64,000 nt of DNA from NCBI GenBank assembly GCA_015680685.1, contig MNCI01010504.1:595941-659940 (forward strand), written 5' to 3'. Below the pieces are notes generated by a model. It did no database searches, was not told the origin of the DNA, and worked only from the letters and a program-made list of their open reading frames with translations. The position numbers and the translations under genes are program-made. This document shows, piece after piece, positions 57,901 to 64,000 of this stretch. The stretch is from Gnetum montanum. Lineage: Eukaryota > Streptophyta > Gnetopsida > Gnetales > Gnetaceae. The stretch's first letter is position 1. Each line of letters opens with the position of its first letter.

Positions 57901-58807
57901 ATGTAGCAGGAGCATGGTGGAGTGTATCATTTGCATAGCATGCTATGCCTCCCCTTCTATAGAGTTTGCTAATGAGGCATGAATAGGGGAGTTATTTCTT
58001 CCTTGCTCATTTTCTTTGAAATTCTTCTCTATCTCTAGGTAGATGAGCTAAGGAAGTTTAACATGAAATTTACTACTTAGAGCAGTGCACGTAGAGGCAA
58101 AGAAGGCTATGGCCTTGCTAGGCCTCACTGTGGAATTTAACTAATAGGCCTCTATCTTGAAATATGCACTCTCTACCTTGGTTAGTGCATCATACTCCTT
58201 GCTATTTGCCCCATAGCAATGCTAGATCCACTCTTTCCTAGCTTTAGGGTTTGCCTGGGTGGACATCTTCACCAAAATTTCCCTTGTATTAGGCAATCCA
58301 AGGGCCTCCATAGTGGCCTCAACTAAGTAGGAGATGTTGATATCTTTGATTTTAAAAATTTCATCTTCCTATTGATTGCTCCAAAATAGGTAAGTCTCCC
58401 CCATGTATCATTCTCCATTGGATAAGAGAATGAACCACATGAAAGAGTCTTGTAGTTATGTGCAAACTTCCTTAGGTGCTAGTCCAAGAAGGGTCTGAAG
58501 TTGAGTTCTTGGAGAACCAAACTCTAGACCTTCTTGGCTTGGATCTCTTCAAGGTAGTCCTATGTTAATGTGACCTATAGATTGGGTCTTGGCCTTGGTG
58601 CCTTATCTTACCTTGATTGGCCAGTTTTAGTAGTGGGATCTATTGAACAGATTCTACTTTGGGATCCTCTTGAAGAGGTCCTATCACATGAGCTACTTTG
58701 GTTGCCTATTCTTGGGGTTGTGACTATTTTTGGCTCCTTCCTCCTTGTGGTTTCTTCTCCCTTAGTTTTGATGGTCCTCTTGCTGGTGCTTCCCTCTTTG
58801 GTGCCAT
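54991..58807 (-). pseudogene. ORF2 of element E
   Basis: It starts at 58807 (MAPKREAPARGP, 58807 downward), homologous to the D start. The N-terminal domain occupies about 57990-58560 and the Glu/Lys/Leu-rich coiled-coil part about 55100-57900. A 967-969-bp segment of the latter is duplicated in tandem (55385-57320), which D, A and B lack. The C-terminal end is set near 55000 by comparison with D. Stops and frameshifts are frequent. Confidence 0.65.
55385..57320 (-). repeat. Tandem duplication inside ORF2 of E
   Basis: Copy 1 is 55385-56353 and copy 2 is 56354-57320. Copies begin with ACTTCAAGCT and continue with TTGGCTAT and TTTTGTCTCTTTGTG, and ACTTC also follows the second copy at 57321. 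The 969-bp unit is divisible by three, so it would have doubled about 323 residues of coiled coil. Confidence 0.75.
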
Positions 58808-59210
58808 CTATGATCACAAATGTACCCAAGGATTAGCAAGTAATGTGTAACCCTTAGTTCTCTTTTTTTTGATACCTCTCATTTGATTGTGGTAGGTTTA
58901 TTATTTAATTCATTAGCTACTAGAGTTTGTTTGTGAGGTTTAATTGATGTAGATGGCAGTTTTAATATTATTTTAATAGTTATAACTTGGGGGTTAGAAA
59001 AAGTTTCAAAATTTTTTTCATCATAAAGCAAAGGTTTGTGGCCCCAATGATGGAAAGCTTACCTTTGGTAGCTAGGGGATTGAAAAACAAGGTTAATCAG
59101 ACAAGCGGTGTGGAAATTAGGGTGTTTGGAAGTTTTTTGGGCTCTGAAAATGGTAAAAACTCCCCATGCATTTGGATGTAAATGTGAAAAATTGCTAAGT
59201 GTTGATCCAT
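58808..59210 (-). other. Putative ORF2 5' leader of E
   Basis: No gene is supported. AT-rich. It shares GGGCTCTGAAAATG-like sequence (minus strand: AGAGCCCAAAAA) with the same interval of D. Confidence 0.45.
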
Positions 59211-59290
59211 ATTTATAGGTTTTTTATGATGGATCAATGGGGATGTCTTGATGTATTAGGCTGCATTAACGGGGATGCATCGATGTAGTC
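59211..59290 (-). promoter_or_regulatory. Internal promoter-like copy of the U3 motif in E
   Basis: On the minus strand CATCGATGC, CCCCGTTAATGCAG and CCCCATTGATCC-type units (59232-59290) precede TATAAAT (59211-59217). The LTR U3 of E has the same words (CATCGATG, TTAACGCAACCCC, CATTGATG) before its TATA. The order differs somewhat. Confidence 0.55.
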
Positions 59291-60420
59291 ATTTGCAACA
59301 ATTTTTCACATATAGAAAAATGACTGTTGGGGATGAGTATTAAGATGAAATTAGAGTCAAAAGAAAGCTAGAAAAGCCTAGAATGATGAAAAATCATGGA
59401 AGAGGACATGAAATTGGTTTAAGAAAGGAGGTTTGGAGAAAATTTTGCATGCCAAGGATGGCAAAACTAGATGATTCTTTGGTAAAATAATGGAATTGAA
59501 TGTAAAATAACTAAGGGATAAGAAATTTAATGGAACCAAACCAAAGAGTATGTAAGTGGGTCCTTCCCATAGTAGGCTCATGTCATTAATGCCCTTGCAT
59601 TCTCTCAAACCTAGGGGTCCATAGGAATCCACGATGATTAATGATCACAGATCATAAAAAATTAAGTCCACATAAGAGATCATCAAAGAATTAGGACATA
59701 CCAAAAGAGACACATTAATTAATCATGATAGGAGATAGTGAGGTGGTGGATTACAAGAGTTTAAATGATGGGAGAGAGACAAAGAGTGTGTGTGTGTCAT
59801 AATGGAGTCTCACATCCTAGTCATGTGAGTTCCTTGTAGAATGTATGGTTAATGTGACCCAATATTGTTCCATCCTTAGTTGGAACCAAGCCTATCCATG
59901 TCCAATGATTTTGCATTAGCACATTTAGATTGTTTGATCCCTAGAGGTCATGACCACTCCCAAAGATCATCCATCATTCCAAAGAGGGAAGAAAAGAGAA
60001 GTAAGAAGTGAGAAAGGTATTTAGAGAGGTGCCTTTAGGCATGGGTAACATGTCTTTCCAACCCCATAACCAGCACTTGTAGAACATTATTTTGTCTAAG
60101 GCGTGTGCTTTGAATTCCCATGTTTTTTCTTCTTTCTTTTTCAATGGGAACCACACCATGTAAAGAAAGTTTTCTTGTTAATGGTAGAAATTAGGAATAG
60201 TGAGAGATTAATGAGAATACCCATGCCACTCAAAAAGATAGTTAGGTACAAAAGGTAAAAAGTTCCCTTGAGGGCATACCCTTATCTATTCCACTTGATT
60301 CTTTCTAAGTCCATTAAGTATCAAGATCACATATTCTTTTATAAGTTGTAATTAAGAAGGGATCTCATGCTTTGAAGACAAAAGAACTCCATGGAGTTGA
60401 GTGGAATGGGTGGATGATGG
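59291..60420 (-). other. Spacer of E upstream of the internal promoter
   Basis: It corresponds to about 43440-44690 of D, with matching blocks including the conserved block (59541-59580) and a CATCCACCCATT segment near 60400. No gene is supported. F begins at 60421. Confidence 0.5.
59541..59580 (-). other. Conserved noncoding block upstream of ORF2 (E copy)
   Basis: The minus strand reads TGAGCCTACTATGGGAAGGA then CCCACTTACATACTCTTTGG, almost identical to D at 44381-44420. Confidence 0.55.
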
Positions 60421-61411
60421 TGTAGGGACACCTCTTTCGATTCCCTTGCTCTACCCTACATACTATGTGTCTTTTTGTGATGATTTTATTGAGGATGATT
60501 CTTGGTTGTTTTGGCATGTTTGGAGGTGTTTTTGGCTCACTTTGATCAGTTTAGGAGGTTCCAGGGGGGACTTGTTGGGAGGAATTCAGAGGCTCCCAAC
60601 ATCAAAAGGAGTAGTTTTATTTTTGGCATCTTTAGAAGTGACATTTTCCTAGAAAGATAGACATCTTTCCAGAGACATATTTTCAAACACATCTTTCTTG
60701 AAGAGTAGATGTCTACCAAAAATAGTATACGTCCCTCTTAAAAGTAGGGCTTTCATAGTAGACATCCTAGAAAATCTAGAGATGACCCAAATGCATGGGG
60801 AAACTTTTGAAAATGTTGTTCTAATTAGTAAAACAGCCAAAGAAAGATAAAAAAAGTTGGGGAGAAGGTGAGAAGACTTGGGAAACATCTAAAGAATCTC
60901 ATGTTGAGTTGAGGAAAGGTTTCAAGGATTTTTAACTTTTGGTTGCTTATAAATATTGATGTAATTCACCATTGTTAGTGTCGTAGTGCCAAGTGTTGAA
61001 GTGCAAATATTAGAGGTCAAACATCCTAATAGAGTGCAAGAGAGAGAGCTCTTGAAGGAAGAGAGATTGTGCAAGGGAGGATAGCTTATGTAAGAAAGTT
61101 AAGTGGAAGGTACGGGAGAGCACTTGAGAGAGGTTGGGAGCATCTCTTATAAGTGTCTTGTCTTGAGCTTAGGCTCCATTGTGAGCAATTGAGGATTAAG
61201 AGAGGACAAGTGTAGCCTCTAAGATCCTTGGGAGAGTTGTGAGGTGAGCTTGGCTCCTCATCTTTGATGTATTTTACATGTATTTTGAGAATTATCTTAA
61301 TATAAGGAGATTTTCTCTATTTTATTCTGTTATTCTTACTTTCTAAGATAAATCTACTTGGAAGTTGTGGATTGGGTACTATTGGGATCTATTGAGATGT
61401 AACTCCTTACA
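60421..61411 (+). repeat. 5' LTR of element F
   Basis: TGTAGGGACA to CTCCTTACA (end inferred from the PBS). U3 carries AGACATCT and AGATGTCT units and GTAGATGTCTAC (60705-60716); TATAAATA is at 60948-60955. GAGAGAGCTCTTG and GTGCAAG-type repeats follow downstream of TATA. It matches 63229-64000. Confidence 0.85.
60650..60955 (+). promoter_or_regulatory. U3 of F: AGACATCT inverted units and TATA box
   Basis: TAGACATCT (from about 60658) and its reverse complement AGATGTCTA (near 60707), plus further AGACAT units to about 60765, lie upstream of TATAAATA (60948-60955). The 3' LTR counterpart keeps GTAGACGTCTAC as a perfect palindrome (63519-63530). Confidence 0.55.
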
Positions 61412-61417
61412 CTAGAT

Positions 61418-61429
61418 TGGTATCAGAGT
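61418..61429 (+). other. Primer binding site of F (tRNA-iMet type)
   Basis: TGGTATCAGAGT matches the 12-base plant initiator tRNA-Met primer site TGGTATCAGAGC except for the last base. Confidence 0.85.
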
Positions 61430-61547
61430 GAAGATTTAGAGGTTTTCACACTTTTATGTTGAAGCTTGGTGTTTTCTTTGAATGAAAGGAACATTGTTGT
61501 GGATATGTTTGTATTTTCTTTTGGAGATCATTCTTGTTTCTTTAGGT

Positions 61548-63204
61548 ATGGATCTAAAAAATAAGACAAATAAAGAACTTAGATAAGAACTTCAAGAGTT
61601 TAAGGATTGCTTTAAAGCTTTTGTGGCTGAAATGCAAGACGTTCTTCCTAAAGTAAAGGTTCACAAGCATCAAGATTTTGCAGAAACCTCAAAAAGGGAT
61701 ATAGAGAATTTCAAGACTAACATGGGAAATATTTTTAGGAGAATTGATAGAATATCTTCTAGCCATCAAGAAGAAAAGGAAGATGAAGGGTTTGATGAAG
61801 TAGAGATCAATGAGAACAGGAGTTCTCAAGTATCTCTTATTGAGCAAAGGAGTGCTCAATAATTAATGGTTTCAAGGGAGGGAACCAAGAGCTTCATAAA
61901 AGGGACTAAAACATCTTAAAAGTCCAAGAAGGTGTATGTTGCTAATCAAGGAGAGTTCCTACCTCATGAGTCATGGGAGGTGAAGGATCAAAGCCAAGAA
62001 AGTAGCAAAGTTCAAAGGAATTCTTCAACGAGGATCAAGGATAGCACTAGAAGGTATGATACTCATTCTTTTTGTAATTTTTCTACACCTTGTGGCAAGG
62101 GAAAGGAGATTTTAAGTCAAGTTGAGACTATCTCATGGGAGAGGTGAGTCTTCTAGCCAAGATATGTGGAAAAATGATTGTTTTGATGATGTTTTTGATG
62201 AATCTAATATTAAAACTATGGAGGAGAGTTTACCTTTTGAGTTGGTACCTCCAAAGTGGGATGAATAGCTTTTTGATGATTCCTTTAAAGAGGAGAAGAA
62301 ATCGGGATTAGAAACTCTTATTTGGGATCTTAAACCTTCAATATTTGATGAGATTAGGCACCCACATATTGAAGATCAAGTTGAACAAAAAATGGATGAG
62401 AGAAACCATGAAAAGATAAGTAAGAGTAAGCTTGACCTTGTTGATGGTAGTAGTGTCTCTAATGTTGAAGCTAGTGTGATGGATGCTTTTTTTTCACTTC
62501 ATCTTGGTAGTGGTTTATTCAATGGTAATGATGAGCATCATGATCATTGTAGTGATTGTGATGAGATTGAGAGTCATATTGTGACTTTTGCTGCCATTGT
62601 TAGTGAGAGGAAGACTAATAATGATAATTTGTTTAATGATGATGGCTATTGAAATAGTCATTGTGAGAAGGTCATTATTGATGTAAGTGAAGGCATTGAT
62701 AATGATATGATTTTCCAAAATTTGGAGATGCTTGCTATTGATTATAGAAATGATACATTTATGAAGTGTGTTGATGGATTTGATTATCTTTGCTATAAAA
62801 TGAAAGTTTAGTATAAAGGCAATCTACATGATGATGATGAAAGGAAGATAAGTGGTAGTCTTCCAAACACCAAGAAGAAGTAGGTGAAGAAGAGGAAAAT
62901 GAAAAGAAGAAAGGAGGTTGAATTAAGAAATACTAATCCTTTTTCTTTTTCTTTTTCTTATTCTTTATATGTTGTAGGTTTGTGTCATCATGGGGATGCA
63001 AGGGAAGCATTCAAAGGAGATTATAAAATGAGGGAAGCCTAGTGGGACATGAGGACAAGCCCCCATGAGTAAGGGAAGCTCAAAACCAAAACCTCCAATG
63101 AGACTTATTCTCATGTTTGTAATACATGGAGTCATGACTATTATGATGGCTTTGAGTCATGGGGGCATGATGCCTTCTATCTTGTGAAAGGTCATGAAGC
63201 ATGA
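61548..63204 (+). pseudogene. Unrecognised acidic ORF of element F
   Basis: From the ATG at 61548 (MDLKNKTNKE) the frame runs through VLPKVKVHKHQDFAETSKRD to about 62145, with stops that fit CAA or CAG to TAA or TAG. It then shifts frame and continues through ELVPPKWDE, FEEIRHP-like and DEHHDHCSDCDEIESHIVTF (62392-62652) to a Lys-rich part (KKRKMKRRKE near 62890). It ends at TGA 63202-63204, giving about 550 codons. I see no CCHC knuckle, protease or RT motif. It may be a much-changed Gag or a captured gene. Confidence 0.6.
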
Positions 63205-63211
63205 CATTTTT

Positions 63212-63228
63212 AAGGGTGGGAGAGCTGG
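63212..63228 (+). other. Polypurine tract of F
   Basis: AAGGGTGGGAGAGCTGG immediately precedes the 3' LTR start TGTAGGGACA. Confidence 0.75.
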
Positions 63229-64000
63229 TGTAGGGACATATTTTTCAATTCCCTTGCTCTACCCTACATACTATGTGTCTTTTCGTGATGATTTTGTTGA
63301 GGATGATTCTGGGATGTTTTCCCATGTTTGGAGGTGTTTTTGGCTCACTTTGATGAGTTTAGGAGGTTCCAAGATCTACAATGACTTTTTGGGAGGCATC
63401 TAAAGGCTCCTGGCATCAAAGGGACTACTTTTATTTTTGGCACTTTCAGAAGATAAATTTCCCCAGAAAGATAGACATCTCCCTAGAGATGTCTTCCTAA
63501 AGATGTCTCCCCTAGAGAGTAGACGTCTACCAAAAATAGTAGATGTCTCTCTTGAAAGCAAGGATTTCACAATAGACATCCTAGAAAATCTAGAGATGAC
63601 CTAGATTCATGGGAAAACTTCTAAAAATGCCATTCCAATTCAAGAAATAGCCAAATCAAGATGGAAACAGCCAAAGAGAAGGTCAAAAGACTTGGGAAAC
63701 ATCTAAAGAATCTCATGTTGAGTTGAGGAAAGGTTTCTAGGATTTTTACCTTCAGGGTGCTTATAAATATTGATGTAATTCATCATTGTTAGTTTCATAG
63801 TGCCAAGTGCCAAAGTGTAAACATTAAAGGTGAAACATCCCAATAGAGGGAAAGAGAGAGAGCTCTTGAGGGAAGAGAGCTCATGCAAGAAGAGATCTTG
63901 TGCAAGGGAGGAGTGCTTATGTAAGAAGAGAGCTTGTGTAAGAAAGTTGAGGGAAAGGTAAGGAAGAGCACTTGAGAGAGCTTAGAAGAATCTCTTACAA
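63229..64000 (+). repeat. 3' LTR of element F (cut by window end)
   Basis: It matches the 5' LTR from its first base. The palindrome GTAGACGTCTAC is at 63519-63530, with AGAGATGTCT and AAGATGTCT units around it, and TATAAATA lies at about 63761-63768. Confidence 0.85.

Larger units (their letters stand above)
53927..60420 (-). mobile_element. Element E: minus-strand Athila-like element (3' portion)
   Basis: Read on the minus strand: spacer with conserved block, internal promoter-like motif, ORF2, PPT, and a 3' LTR at 53927-54780. Closest to D in all parts. Its upstream genes are not visible because F begins at 60421 and the window then ends. The matching target duplication is outside the window. 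Confidence 0.8.
60421..64000 (+). mobile_element. Element F: non-autonomous LTR element with unknown acidic protein
   Basis: A complete 5' LTR, a tRNA-iMet-type PBS, an internal region of only about 1.8 kb, a PPT and the first 772 bp of the 3' LTR are visible. No Gag, RT or integrase motif is present. The single long reading frame encodes an acidic/Lys-rich protein I do not recognise. The element interrupts E. The target duplication cannot be checked because the 3' end lies beyond the window. Confidence 0.8.

Noticed and set aside
58570-58836. Plus-strand hydrophobic open frame near the start of E ORF2
   Set aside because: It is antisense to the Lys/Arg-rich N terminus of ORF2 on the minus strand; the hydrophobicity is a by-product.

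Overview
This window is plant nuclear DNA made almost entirely of transposable elements. I found no convincing host gene. The support for a plant is: Ty3/Gypsy elements with a tRNA-Asp-type primer site and Athila-like Gag/Pol, an element with Tat-type double RNase H, L1-like LINE remains with a zf-RVT-like C terminus, and heavy decay of CG and CAG/CTG sites of the kind caused by cytosine methylation. The species cannot be named from the sequence; a large, repeat-rich genome is likely.

Layout. The oldest layer is two degraded LINE copies in the same orientation (copy 1: 1121-1317, 11349-14698 and 49245-50519; copy 2: about 50520-53926). Everything else landed in them in nested order, and most steps are proven by 5-bp target duplications. 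Element H (only its 3' LTR, 64-1120) lies in LINE copy 1. A minus-strand solo LTR, G (1318-11343, AAGGT duplication), was split by element A (1682-10669, CCAAG). Element D (14699-49244, decayed ACCTG duplication) was split by B (18595-39802, CCTAT), which was split by C (24690-36717, CTGAG). Minus-strand element E (53927-60420) lies in LINE copy 2 and was split or truncated by F (60421 to the window end).

Elements. D is an Athila-like element of about 13.3 kb without its insert: gag, protease, RT, RNase H and integrase, then a second ORF (ORF2) in the env position. A and B are one family carrying gag and ORF2 but no pol, so they probably depended on a D-like partner with the same LTR ends, primer site, PPT and leader. 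E is a D-like relative of which the LTR, ORF2 and spacer are visible. C belongs to the Tat lineage, is much the least decayed large element, and has lost the N-terminal part of RT. F uses a tRNA-iMet-type primer site and encodes an unrecognised acidic protein without gag or pol domains.

Main discoveries. (1) The LTRs of H, A, B, D and E share a structured U5 leader whose paired arms change together while staying complementary (CTTGATTA/TAATCAAG, CTTGGCTA/TAGCCAAG, CTTAATCA/TGATTAAG, CCACTT/AAGTGG). A second crossing pair suggests a pseudoknot. (2) A, B, D and E each carry, just before ORF2, an internal promoter-like copy of their own U3 motif with a TATA box, which suggests separate transcription of ORF2. 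(3) Unrelated LTR families all carry family-specific short palindromes upstream of their TATA box: GCGATATCGC, a 20-bp palindrome, GCGTATACGC and GTAGACGTCTAC. (4) A noncoding block upstream of ORF2 is conserved in four elements.
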